From an uncultured Cohaesibacter sp. (GTDB lineage Bacteria; Pseudomonadota; Alphaproteobacteria; Rhizobiales; Cohaesibacteraceae), in NCBI RefSeq assembly GCF_963676275.1, contig NZ_OY781091.1, positions 2,706,775 to 2,770,774 on the forward strand: 64,000 nt of DNA. The letters are read 5' to 3'. Position 1 is the stretch's first letter. Every line of letters starts with the position of its first letter. Below are positions 1 to 7,647 of this stretch, piece after piece. A program made the translations under genes and the position numbers. Under the pieces are notes generated by a model that worked only from the letters and a program-made list of their open reading frames with translations, was not told the DNA's origin and did no database searches.

Positions 1-82
1 GTTTTGCAGGGGCGGAAGCAGCTTCCGAACCCATCTTGCGCATAACCTCGCCCATAATCTGTTCGACAAGATCGTTATTCAT
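1..82 (-). CDS. Microcompartment-targeted protein, N-terminal fragment (runs off left edge)
   Basis: Only the first 27 codons are present. The ATG at 80–82 follows an AAGGAG ribosome-binding site about 9 bases upstream, 29 bases after the BMC-H stop codon, so it is the next gene of the same leftward operon. The peptide starts MNNDLVEQIMGEVMRKMG and continues into an Ala/Ser/Pro linker (EAASAPAK). Hydrophobic residues at 5, 6, 9, 10, 13, 14 and 17 make one face of an amphipathic helix. A short amphipathic helix followed by an A/P-rich linker is the known form of encapsulation peptides that target enzymes to the inside of bacterial microcompartments (for example PduP). The enzyme body lies outside the window. 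A CoA-acylating aldehyde dehydrogenase is the commonest carrier of such a peptide beside these genes, but a phosphotransacylase or another enzyme is possible. Confidence 0.7.
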   Translation of the reverse strand, partial: MNNDLVEQIMGEVMRKMGSEAASAPAK

Positions 83-110
83 TGTCGATACTCCTTATGA
101 CTTGGGTCAG

Positions 111-392
111 TTATTCTGCGCTCTTCGGCAGGATTTTTTCCACTTCAGTGTGTGGACGCGGAATGACGTGGACAGAAACCACGGTGCCGACTTTCTCGGC
201 AGCCACTGCGCCAGCGTCGGTAGCAGCCTTGACAGCGCCAACGTCGCCACGAACCATGACGGTTACTAGACCGGAACCGATCTTTTCGTAGCCTACCAGG
301 CCAACATTTGCGGATTTAACCATCGCGTCAGCAGCTTCGATCGCGCCTACGAGGCCTTTGGTTTCGACCATACCCAATGCTTCTTGTTGCAT
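111..392 (-). CDS. BMC-H microcompartment shell protein (hexamer-forming)
   Basis: This 93-residue protein is a single BMC domain (Pfam BMC) of the PduA/EutM/CcmK type. It starts [21 protein letters not shown], the usual first strand and helix, and has a KIGSG pore loop near residues 37–41 as in PduA-like shell hexamers. There is no extension beyond the domain. Known function of the family: hexamers tile the facets of the protein shell and their central pore passes small polar substrates such as diols. A GGAGAG site lies about 5 bases before the ATG. It sits between the iron alcohol dehydrogenase gene and a gene with an encapsulation peptide, which supports a catabolic microcompartment. It is the only shell gene in the window; a complete shell also needs BMC-T and BMC-P (pentamer) proteins, presumably to the left. 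Confidence 0.96.
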   Translation of the reverse strand: MQQEALGMVETKGLVGAIEAADAMVKSANVGLVGYEKIGSGLVTVMVRGDVGAVKAATDAGAVAAEKVGTVVSVHVIPRPHTEVEKILPKSAE

Positions 393-477
393 TTTTCTCT
401 CCAGTTTTAATGTTCAGATTTTGCCCTTTTGAGGCGTCAAGTTTTTACGTAGTTTGATTGGTGTCCTCCCTCATCTC

Positions 478-1617
478 CTATCCACCAACACGGCGCAGCA
501 GCCGAACCAGATCCTGAGCAACCGGCTTTCTCGGATTTGTGGCAGTGCATGCATCCGAGAAAATCGCCTTCACGAGCGTCTGCTCGCTACGGGCAAAGGC
601 ATGCATGTCGATGCCCTGTCCGCGCAGGGTCGCAGGGATGCCGAACCCGGCATTCAATCTCTCGATTGCATGGATCAGCGCCCAGACACCCATTTTCAGG
701 CTTGGAAACCGCAATCCCAGACTGGTTGCGGCCTTGGCATAAACGTCGGCCGTTTCTTCACAGAAGACGGAATCCTCCGTAAGACCGGCGTTATATTCGA
801 TGACCACCGGCAACAGCATGGCATTGAGCCGACCATGGGCGACGTGAAACTGACCGCCGATGGCATGCGCCATGCCATGATTGAGCCCAAGACCCGAGGA
901 ATTGAATGCCATGCCTGCCATGCAGGAAGCCTGATGCATTTCTGCCCGGGCTTTCAGATCATCGCCGTTGCTGAAGGCAACCGGCAGACTTTCAAAAGCC
1001 AGCGTCAGGGCCTTTGCGGCCAGAGCGTCTGAGCAATAGGAAGATCCGGTTGAAGCAAGCGCTTCGATGGCATGAGTTATGACATCCATCCCCGTGTCCA
1101 CCGTCACATTGGCCGGAGCCGTGCGGACAAATTCGGGGTCAAGAATGGCAACATCCGGTATCAGGGAATTGGAGACCAGCGGAAATTTGCGATTTCTTGA
1201 CGGGTCGGAAATCACCGCATAAGAGGTGACTTCAGATCCGGTACCCGAAGTGGTTGGAATGGCCACGAACTGGATAGTGAGTTGGGGTTTGACCTCTCGC
1301 ACGACAGCCAGAATGGCTTTTGCGGCATCAATGGCGGATCCTCCCCCCAAAGCCACAATCGCATCCGGTTCGAAGTCGGCAAGAAGACCAGCTCCCTTGG
1401 ACACTGTTTCAATAGGCGGTTCGGGGATCGCCTCATCATAGACGAGGCACTCGGATCCCTTGAGGTGAGCCCGTACCCTTGCCAGAGCACCGGACTTTAC
1501 CATGAAAGCATCGGTAACGATCCCGACCTTCTGCCCGCTATAGGCGGACAGACGATCCAGCATCCCGGTTCCAAAAACAACTTCCGTTTTTGAAAAGAAG
1601 CTCTGATAACGAGGCAT
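478..1617 (-). CDS. Iron-type alcohol dehydrogenase, BMC-associated
   Basis: This 379-residue protein belongs to the iron-containing (group III) alcohol dehydrogenases. A GGGS NAD-binding turn is at residues 91–94 and a PTTSGTGSE stretch at about 121–129. The expected metal ligands are present: D178, H182, H247 and H261, with the 4- and 14-residue spacings seen in FucO-like enzymes. In diol-degrading microcompartments an enzyme of this family (PduQ type) reduces the aldehyde to an alcohol and regenerates NAD+ inside the shell; that role is inferred here from context. There is no obvious N-terminal encapsulation peptide, since it starts directly MPRYQSFF with the catalytic fold. Sulfoacetaldehyde reductase (SarD) belongs to the same family, so the substrate is not fixed by sequence alone. 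The gene follows the glycyl radical enzyme gene after a 127-bp gap holding a strong hairpin. Confidence 0.9.
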   Translation of the reverse strand: MPRYQSFFSKTEVVFGTGMLDRLSAYSGQKVGIVTDAFMVKSGALARVRAHLKGSECLVYDEAIPEPPIETVSKGAGLLADFEPDAIVALGGGSAIDAAKAILAVVREVKPQLTIQFVAIPTTSGTGSEVTSYAVISDPSRNRKFPLVSNSLIPDVAILDPEFVRTAPANVTVDTGMDVITHAIEALASTGSSYCSDALAAKALTLAFESLPVAFSNGDDLKARAEMHQASCMAGMAFNSSGLGLNHGMAHAIGGQFHVAHGRLNAMLLPVVIEYNAGLTEDSVFCEETADVYAKAATSLGLRFPSLKMGVWALIHAIERLNAGFGIPATLRGQGIDMHAFARSEQTLVKAIFSDACTATNPRKPVAQDLVRLLRRVGG

Positions 1618-1704
1618 AAAACAGAAATCCTTGACACTTAGAGCAATTGTGAGCTGCCGGAGAGAGAAAACTCAAAAGACCCCGACAGCCTCTCGCACCA
1701 TACC

Positions 1705-1733
1705 GCCTGCCGACACCAACAATGTCGGCAGGC
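1705..1733 (-). promoter_or_regulatory. Intercistronic hairpin after the glycyl radical enzyme gene
   Basis: Perfect 11-bp arms (GCCTGCCGACA / TGTCGGCAGGC) with a 7-base loop lie 11 bases beyond the stop codon of the glycyl radical enzyme gene and before the alcohol dehydrogenase gene. No T-run follows on the leftward strand, so this is not a classical intrinsic terminator. A hairpin in this position more likely protects the upstream mRNA 3' end after processing, giving more of the abundant core enzyme than of downstream proteins. That role is inferred. Confidence 0.55.
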
Positions 1734-1744
1734 CTCTGAAACCT

Positions 1745-4348
1745 TTAGAGTTTCTGTTCAGTACGGCTAATGATGTCGTCCTGCACTTCCTTGGCGAGCA
1801 CGACGAACTGAGCGCTGTAGCCAGCCACGCGGACCACGAGATCCCTGTGTTTTTCCGGCTCACGCTGAGCGGCAAGCAGAATGTCCCTGTTCACGACGTT
1901 GAACTGAACATGCATGCCCTTGTGATCGAAGTAGGAACGAACAACCGAGGTGAAGTTCAGGATGCCATTGTCTCCGGCAAGCGAGGACGGCAGGAACTTC
2001 TGGTTATAGAGCGTACCGTTGGAAGCGATGAAATGGTTGAGCTTGGCAACCGAGTTCGCCGCAGCGGTCGGACCATTGGTGTCCTTGCCCTGACGAGGAG
2101 ACACACCGTCAGCAAGAGGAGCCTTGGCCAGACGTCCGTCAGGCAACGCAGCAACATCTTTACCGAACAGCACGTTGGCAGACACAGGATAGATACCGGC
2201 CTGGAACTGACCACCGCGCGGGTTGGTGTATTTCTCGACTTCCTTGCAGTAGATCTCGGCGCATCTGCGCGCGATCATGTCAACTTCGTCGATGTCGTTA
2301 CCGAAGCATTCGGCGCTGTCGAGCATGCGCTGGATATCAGCATATTTGCCGTCCGGCACCGCAGCAGCAGAACCAAGGGTCTGATAGACCTGATCCTTCA
2401 GAGCGGAAACATCAACCGAGTTGTTATGTGCAAGCACCTTGCGTACGGCAGCATAGACCTGATCTTCGGTAAGCTCGGCAGCAGCCGGAGCCGGACCGCC
2501 AACAGGCTGACCGAAGTTATTGACCAGAGCATCCTTGAGTTCTGCCGGGCTGATCTTCTTTTCGTCAAAGACGAATTTCTTCATCGCATAGACAGAGTCA
2601 CCGGTATCGGCGACACCGAAGGCCTGCGGGCCGGTGAAGTTATACAGCGCGCCACCTTCCTGCACGGACATGCCGCGACCAAGGCAGTCGTCAACCATGG
2701 CGGACTGGAATGGCAGCGGAGCCATTTCGGCATGGGCAATGTCAACGCAGTTGTCAGCTTCAACCAGATGATGGACGAAATAGGCCATCTGCTTTTCAAA
2801 GGCTGAGAAGAAGTCATCGATCGATTTCCACTGCGCAACATCCGGAGTTACCGGACCAAGCTGCTTGTTGCCGATCAGGCCGGGCTTGTCGCCTACCTTA
2901 CCGCCATGCAGGGTGATTTCGAGGATCTTGGCAACGTTGAAGAAAGCAGCGTCATGCCAGCCTTCTGCCTTGTGGATCGGCTGAGGCTCAACGCAACCGA
3001 CGATACCGTAATCACGGGCATCGGCAAGGGAAACACCACGGTTCTGCAGAGCCGGAATGATCACCTCGTCGTTATACATGGCCGGAACACCAAGGCCGAG
3101 ACGGACAACTTCCGTTGCACGGAAGAGGAAGGCGTCAGGGGTGCCCTGCCATACGCGGATGGAGAAGCTCGGAGCCGGAAGGCGAACATGGGAAACAGCT
3201 TCCATGCACATGTAGGAAACGTCGTTGGTCGCATCCAGACCTTCAGCCGTCTGGCCGCCTACGCACAAATTCTGGAACACGGCATAACCGGCAAAGGCCT
3301 GAGCGGATACCTCGTCACGGGTCTTGTTGACGTCGTTCAGCTTGATCCAGATGCAGTCCACCAGTTCCTGAGCGAATTCGCGGCTGATGGCCGTGTCAGC
3401 TTTCAGATATGGATACATATACTGGTCGAAACGGCCCGGAGAGATGGAGTGCCCGGAGGACTCGATCTGCATCAGAGACTGGATGAACCAGAAGGTCTGG
3501 CAAGCTTCCCAGAAGGTGGTAGCAGGATATTCAGGAACGCGTGCGCAGTTTTTGGCAATCTGTTCCAGCTCCGCCTTGCGGTTAGGGCAGCTTGCGCTTC
3601 TGGACAGCTCCAGAGCCTTGTCAGCATAACGATGAGCGAAGTTGATCGCTGCATTATAGGTGATGATGACGGCTTCGTAGAACTGGCGCTTCTTGATGTA
3701 GGACGGATCATTCTTGTCCATCGCATCCATGGCTTTCACGGCTTCTTCAATGATGCCGCGGAAACCGATCTTCATGATCTTGCCATAGTCAACGCAAACG
3801 TGACCGACACCACCATAGAAATAGTTGCCAACCGTGAACACGCCGTTGGCAATGCAGTCCTTGGTCTCTGCAGACATCAGGGAGTCAGCATAGGAACTGG
3901 TGGTCTTGTTCGGCCAGTATTTGAAAGCTTCATGCAGCTCCTGAGCCGTTTCTTTCGGAATTTCGAAAGGATCGGCAACGCGCGATGCCATGGTTTCAAA
4001 CTCGGCTTCCACCCAATCATAGGAGAATTCAGGGCAGATTTCGGTTGAACGCGGATTCTTGGTGATGGCACCTACAATGAGTTCATCGTCGCGAATGGTA
4101 ACCGGCAGATTATTGAAAATCTTTTCGGCCACTTTTGCGCGACGCATGATCGGGGAAAGATGCTCACTTTCCTTGTAGGCTTCGGTAGCCAGAACTGCAC
4201 GCTCGGACTCAACATAAGGCGTCGCGTTCAGAATCTGGTTTTTCAACCGCACAATACGTTCGGTTGGTTTTGAAAAGCCCTTCTCTATCATTACTTCCTC
4301 CAGGCTGCAGGACACGACATCGCTTGCTTTCCTTGCCGCAAACGCCAT
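1745..4348 (-). CDS. Glycyl radical diol dehydratase (B12-independent glycerol/1,2-propanediol dehydratase type), BMC-associated
   Basis: This 867-residue protein has an N-terminal PFL-like barrel and a C-terminal glycine radical domain. The thiyl cysteine is C452 in GCVEPQ, with E454. The radical glycine is G843 in RVAGYSA. Relative to C452 the active-site residues fall at the same spacing as in Clostridium butyricum glycerol dehydratase as I recall it (N156, H164, H281, S282, C433, E435, D447): here N175, H183, H300, S301, C452, E454, D466. Choline TMA-lyase instead has Tyr/Asp at the first pair and Thr/Tyr after the cysteine, where this protein has H465 and F469. So dehydration of a vicinal diol to an aldehyde is the best call; 1,2-propanediol or glycerol is not distinguished. 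About 61 extra residues (612–672) contain an encapsulation-like helix. The start has an AAGGA site 7–11 bases upstream. Its radical-SAM activase is not in the window. Confidence 0.88.
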   Translation of the reverse strand: MAFAARKASDVVSCSLEEVMIEKGFSKPTERIVRLKNQILNATPYVESERAVLATEAYKESEHLSPIMRRAKVAEKIFNNLPVTIRDDELIVGAITKNPRSTEICPEFSYDWVEAEFETMASRVADPFEIPKETAQELHEAFKYWPNKTTSSYADSLMSAETKDCIANGVFTVGNYFYGGVGHVCVDYGKIMKIGFRGIIEEAVKAMDAMDKNDPSYIKKRQFYEAVIITYNAAINFAHRYADKALELSRSASCPNRKAELEQIAKNCARVPEYPATTFWEACQTFWFIQSLMQIESSGHSISPGRFDQYMYPYLKADTAISREFAQELVDCIWIKLNDVNKTRDEVSAQAFAGYAVFQNLCVGGQTAEGLDATNDVSYMCMEAVSHVRLPAPSFSIRVWQGTPDAFLFRATEVVRLGLGVPAMYNDEVIIPALQNRGVSLADARDYGIVGCVEPQPIHKAEGWHDAAFFNVAKILEITLHGGKVGDKPGLIGNKQLGPVTPDVAQWKSIDDFFSAFEKQMAYFVHHLVEADNCVDIAHAEMAPLPFQSAMVDDCLGRGMSVQEGGALYNFTGPQAFGVADTGDSVYAMKKFVFDEKKISPAELKDALVNNFGQPVGGPAPAAAELTEDQVYAAVRKVLAHNNSVDVSALKDQVYQTLGSAAAVPDGKYADIQRMLDSAECFGNDIDEVDMIARRCAEIYCKEVEKYTNPRGGQFQAGIYPVSANVLFGKDVAALPDGRLAKAPLADGVSPRQGKDTNGPTAAANSVAKLNHFIASNGTLYNQKFLPSSLAGDNGILNFTSVVRSYFDHKGMHVQFNVVNRDILLAAQREPEKHRDLVVRVAGYSAQFVVLAKEVQDDIISRTEQKL

Positions 4349-4364
4349 CGCCTTTTCCTTAGTG

Positions 4365-4934
4365 CTATGTTTGAGAACCGATTAAACTGACAAAATTGCG
4401 CAGCAAGGCGGGATGACCGGGCCATGCTGGCGAGGTCACGAGATTTCCGTCCACTACGGATTCTTCCGGTTCAACTGTGATAAATTTTCCGCCGGCCATG
4501 CGAACTTCCGGCGCAACCGCCGGATAGGCCGTGAGCTTGCGCCCCTTGATGACATCGGCTGCTGTCAGGATCTGGATGCCATGGCAAATGGCAGCCAACG
4601 GTGCCTTGCGCGCCATGAAATCGCGGCAAATGGAAAGGATATCCTGATCAAGTCTGAGATATTCGCAGGCCCGCCCGCCAGCCAGATAAAGCCCGTCATA
4701 AAGACCCGGCTCGACCAGCGAGAAAGTGGCATTGAGGCAAAAGAGATGACCCGGTTTCTCAGAATAGGTCTGATCACCCTCGAAGTCATGAATTGCCGTA
4801 CGAATGAAATCGCCCTTACGCTTGTTGGGGCAAACGACATCAACCTTATACCCAAGCATCAATAACGCCTGGTAGGGAACCATGACTTCATAATCTTCCG
4901 AATAGTCGCCAGCTATAATGAGAATACTTGTCAT
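4365..4934 (-). CDS. DJ-1/PfpI family protein, glyoxalase III (DJ-1d)-like
   Basis: The 189-residue call starts at the ATG at 4932–4934, which has GGAGGG about 10 bases upstream. An in-frame upstream ATG at 5024 adds 30 residues that do not look like the family, which normally opens M[10 protein letters not shown] as here. The nucleophile elbow is AICHG with C117 and H118, and E16 lies in EDYEVMVP. Segments such as [19 protein letters not shown] and [14 protein letters not shown] resemble plant DJ-1d, whose members convert methylglyoxal to lactate without glutathione (glyoxalase III). The inferred role is clearance of reactive aldehydes or dicarbonyls formed during diol breakdown. It is the promoter-proximal gene, 16 bases before the glycyl radical enzyme gene, so the two are probably cotranscribed. 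Amidase, chaperone or deglycase activity is also possible in this superfamily. Confidence 0.85.
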   Translation of the reverse strand: MTSILIIAGDYSEDYEVMVPYQALLMLGYKVDVVCPNKRKGDFIRTAIHDFEGDQTYSEKPGHLFCLNATFSLVEPGLYDGLYLAGGRACEYLRLDQDILSICRDFMARKAPLAAICHGIQILTAADVIKGRKLTAYPAVAPEVRMAGGKFITVEPEESVVDGNLVTSPAWPGHPALLRNFVSLIGSQT

Positions 4935-5696
4935 TACAGTCGGTCCCTCCAAACAAAAACCAATGCCTCCCACCGACACCCGGTCGGCTTGTGGCGAAAC
5001 ATTAGTCCTCTGTCCAATTTTCAATCAATGGAGAGGCTTGTCATTGAGGGGTAAAGAATTGTCATTCGAAACGGCAGCATGCCCAGCGCGATTGCACCTA
5101 TAAAATTCAATAAGTTACAAACATTTATACGACCAAAGACTGAAGGGATGACGCAACTGGATAGCAAATTTTTATCCTGCCATTGGTCAATTTTTCTCTC
5201 CCCACAGGAGAGAATGTAAAATTCCCGCCATTCGCAACCCTAGGCGCCAAAGATTGGCCAGAGGAGAAGACGTCTACCGAGAAACCAATCTAATTCATTG
5301 ATATTTATAGACATTCAACTTTTGAGCGCATTTTATGCAAGCATGGGAAGAATGCAAATAATTCCATATTATCGAAGATGACAAAGCAATGACAAATATT
5401 TACCCGCTTTTGTAAAATTCCTCGAATTGACCAAGAGTCACAATTATAAATATGCATTCTAGAGTATTTGCCAAAAATTGATGGCAAATCCCAAGTATTA
5501 AAGATGAATTTCGCAATCATTATTCGAATTCTTCTAAATAGTCAAATCTGGCAAGCGATGTCCGGTCGGCTCAATAGCTGGCAAATCAGAAGGAAGAGAC
5601 AGTCTTCTTCTTTCAACAAGGAGGTGGAGACGGACATCAAATGCAAGATACCGATGCTTGGTCAGCATCGATATGGGAAGCTCTAGGGAGTAAAAA
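4935..5696. promoter_or_regulatory. Divergent control region between the microcompartment operon and a membrane-protein gene
   Basis: This 762-bp AT-rich stretch has no convincing gene on either strand and must hold both divergent promoters. Visible motifs: a perfect 8+8 dyad at 5466–5489 (listed separately) whose half-site TGGCAAATC recurs at 5579–5587; TTGTCATT in direct repeat at 5039–5046 and 5059–5066, exactly 20 bp apart, about 105 bp upstream of the leftward operon; and the 9-mer ATTGACCAA at 5426–5434 with its reverse complement at 5183–5191. These are candidate regulator sites by pattern only. I see no clear FNR box (TTGAT-N4-ATCAA), although the glycyl radical enzyme should be used without oxygen. 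Confidence 0.5.
5466..5489. promoter_or_regulatory. Inverted repeat, candidate operator
   Basis: ATTTGCCA (5466–5473) and TGGCAAAT (5482–5489) form perfect 8-bp arms around an 8-bp spacer, a symmetry typical of a dimeric regulator site. The right half-site, TGGCAAATC, is repeated at 5579–5587, and a shorter TGGCAAG lies at 5549–5555. All are within 235 bp of the rightward membrane-protein gene and could also serve the leftward microcompartment operon. No regulator gene is visible nearby to pair with it. Confidence 0.4.
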
Positions 5697-6638
5697 ATGA
5701 CGGCTACAATAATCAGTCTTCTTGTCGCCTTTGGCGGCGGGATCTTTGGCGCAGCGTTGGGAGCGCTTTCAGCCTTTGCATTTGTTGGTTTTCTTACCTT
5801 GATTGGCGTCGCCCTGACGCTTGGCATCGCCCCTGATGCAACCAGTGTTGCGCAGGGTGCTGCGGGCTATTTCGGCGGCCTGCCCTTTGGCGCATTCGGC
5901 CCCCATGTCGGAGGTTTCGCTTCTGGTGTTGCCGCTGCAGCCTATGCCGCAAACAAGGGCTACACCGAAAATGGCCGTGACATCATCACCGCCGGTATGG
6001 GCCTGAACAAGCCTGATGTATTGCTTGTTGGTGGTATCTTCGGTGTCATCGGCTACGCGCTTTGCTGTCTGGTACAGTTGATTCCGAATTTCGGCCCGGG
6101 ACTGGCCTGGACCGACTATCCGGGCATTTGCGTTGTTCTTTCCGCCTTCATTGCCCGCCTTGTCTGGGGCAAAACCGGCCTGTTTGGCAAGGCTGAGGAA
6201 GGGCGTACATTCTTTGATCCCAGCGATGCCATCAAGTGGTTGCCATTCCAGAGCACCAAGGGACAGATCGCCATCATCGGCGCCGGTGTTGGCCTGCTGG
6301 GCGGTTGGCTCGGCATCACCTATGGCGGAACCGGCGCCCTGCTGGCCTTCGGCATTGCCGCTTCCAGCCTTATTCTGCTTTCTCTTGGGCTTGCTGTTCC
6401 GGTAACACACCATATCGCCCTCCCCGCAGCGATTGCCGGTGTTGCATCGGGCAGCATGCTCTGGGCCCTGATCGTCGGAATCTTCTGCGCCTTTCTTGGC
6501 GAGCTTTGCGCCCGGATCTTCCTGGTACATGGCGATACGCATATCGATCCGCCGGCAACCGCGATTGCCATCATGACCTTCGTCCTGAATGGCCTCACGG
6601 CTTTGGGCTTCTGGGCAGTGATTCCTCTGCCAATCTGA
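5697..6638 (+). CDS. Polytopic membrane protein of unknown function
   Basis: This 313-residue protein is strongly hydrophobic, with about eight or nine transmembrane segments visible (for example around residues 5–45, 105–130, 140–160, 190–210, 220–240, 245–275 and 290–312). Glycine- and alanine-rich small-residue helices dominate, and two proline/glycine-rich loops (about 60–95 and 160–185) sit between membrane blocks. The ATG has GGGAG about 6 bases upstream. I do not recognise the family and do not see ATP-binding, pore-loop or known transporter signatures. It is divergent from the microcompartment operon across a shared 760-bp control region, so a role in uptake or export of the pathway's substrate or product is possible but purely contextual. 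About 200 bp of low-feature DNA separates it from the lexA promoter. Confidence 0.75.
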   Translation: MTATIISLLVAFGGGIFGAALGALSAFAFVGFLTLIGVALTLGIAPDATSVAQGAAGYFGGLPFGAFGPHVGGFASGVAAAAYAANKGYTENGRDIITAGMGLNKPDVLLVGGIFGVIGYALCCLVQLIPNFGPGLAWTDYPGICVVLSAFIARLVWGKTGLFGKAEEGRTFFDPSDAIKWLPFQSTKGQIAIIGAGVGLLGGWLGITYGGTGALLAFGIAASSLILLSLGLAVPVTHHIALPAAIAGVASGSMLWALIVGIFCAFLGELCARIFLVHGDTHIDPPATAIAIMTFVLNGLTALGFWAVIPLPI

Positions 6639-6841
6639 TCCACCCGCAGAGATGAATGATAGCCCGATGGCGTGGAGAGTTTCTTCTTCACGCCATTTTT
6701 ACGCGAACAGAATCAGGTCGGCCTCACTTGCCATCCCGACTTGATTAGCGAACCTCTCTCCTGCAAATTGGAATAATATCAGGACGTTTCATCCTCAAAT
6801 TGCCAATTTAGCCCAGCAAATCCGGCTATTTCCCGCTTGCA

Positions 6842-6856
6842 GAACACAGCAAGAAC
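6842..6856. promoter_or_regulatory. SOS box (LexA operator) of lexA
   Basis: The sequence is GAAC-ACAGCAA-GAAC, an exact match to the alphaproteobacterial LexA consensus GAAC/GTTC-N7-GAAC/GTTC. It lies 78 bp upstream of the lexA start codon, so lexA is probably autorepressed. A degenerate second copy may overlap the GTTCGTGATTTGTGC stretch just downstream. Confidence 0.8.
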
Positions 6857-6933
6857 ATGTATAGTTTGTTCGTGATTTGTGCCACTGTTGTTTCGCTTGG
6901 AGAACATGGCGAACGCGGAAACTGGAGAGGGAA

Positions 6934-7647
6934 ATGCTAACACGCAAACAGCATGAGCTGCTAATGTTCATCCATGAACGCATCAAGGAATCCGGCGTTC
7001 CCCCCTCCTTTGACGAAATGAAAGACGCCCTTGATCTGCGGTCCAAATCCGGCATCCATCGCCTGATTACGGCCCTGGAAGAGCGAGGCTTCATCCGCAG
7101 GCTGCCCAATCGCGCCAGAGCGCTTGAGGTTCTCAAGCTGCCAGAGGCTCTCAAGCCGAGCCTTGGCGCCCCGAGCCGGGGATTTTCTCCCTCTGTCGTG
7201 GAAGGCGGCCTTGGCAAGGCTCCGCGTAGCGAACCGGTCGAGACAGACATTTCCGAAGAAAGTCAGGGCGTTTCGGTCCCGGTCATGGGGCGGATCGCTG
7301 CGGGCGTTCCCATTTCGGCAATTCAGCACCAGTCGCACACCATTTCCGTTCCTGTCGAAATGCTCCGGGGTGGCGAGCATTTTGCTTTGGAAGTACGCGG
7401 CGATTCGATGATCGAGGCAGGTATTCTTGACGGGGATACCGTTGTCATCAAAAAATCCGATGATGCAGTTTCCGGCGATATCGTTGTGGCTCTGGTTGAC
7501 GATGAGGAAGCGACCCTGAAGCGCATTCGCAAGAAAGGTGCCTCCATAGCATTGGAAGCCGCAAACCCGGCCTATGAAACAAGAATCTTCGGCCCCGACC
7601 GGGTCAGGGTCCAGGGCAAGCTTGTCGGTCTGATGCGTCAATATTAA
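6934..7647 (+). CDS. lexA: LexA repressor
   Basis: This 237-residue SOS repressor/autoprotease opens [17 protein letters not shown], the usual start of the winged-helix DNA-binding domain (about 1–70). The ATG at 6934 is preceded by GGAGAGGGA; a longer in-frame start 57 bases upstream would add a non-homologous Cys/Trp/Arg-rich tail and is rejected. A linker of about 40 residues is followed by the peptidase S24 domain with cleavage site A123-G124, catalytic S158 in GDSM and K196. RecA-stimulated self-cleavage derepresses DNA-repair genes. The exact SOS box upstream indicates autoregulation. The position next to comEC and gltX is usual in Hyphomicrobiales. Confidence 0.97.
   Translation: MLTRKQHELLMFIHERIKESGVPPSFDEMKDALDLRSKSGIHRLITALEERGFIRRLPNRARALEVLKLPEALKPSLGAPSRGFSPSVVEGGLGKAPRSEPVETDISEESQGVSVPVMGRIAAGVPISAIQHQSHTISVPVEMLRGGEHFALEVRGDSMIEAGILDGDTVVIKKSDDAVSGDIVVALVDDEEATLKRIRKKGASIALEAANPAYETRIFGPDRVRVQGKLVGLMRQY

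Noticed and set aside
1631-4048. Rightward frames of 391 and 380 codons opposite the glycyl radical enzyme gene
   Set aside because: Antisense to a gene with complete catalytic motifs; no ribosome-binding site or homology.
1745-4348. Choline TMA-lyase (CutC) identity for the glycyl radical enzyme
   Set aside because: The C-terminal part resembles CutC-like sequences, but the residues that bind choline (Tyr/Asp pair before the barrel and Thr/Tyr after the thiyl Cys) are replaced by N175/H183 and H465/F469, the diol-dehydratase pattern. Isethionate lyase was set aside for the same reason (no matching Arg/Gln set).
5163-5178. Sigma-54 promoter-like GG-N10-GC on the − strand (AGGATAAAAATTTGCT)
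   Set aside because: The −12 element is good but the −24 element lacks the TGGCAC core, and no sigma-54 activator gene is in view.
6902-6914. Second SOS box (GAAC-N5-GAAC) closer to the lexA start
   Set aside because: The spacing is 5 rather than the required 7.
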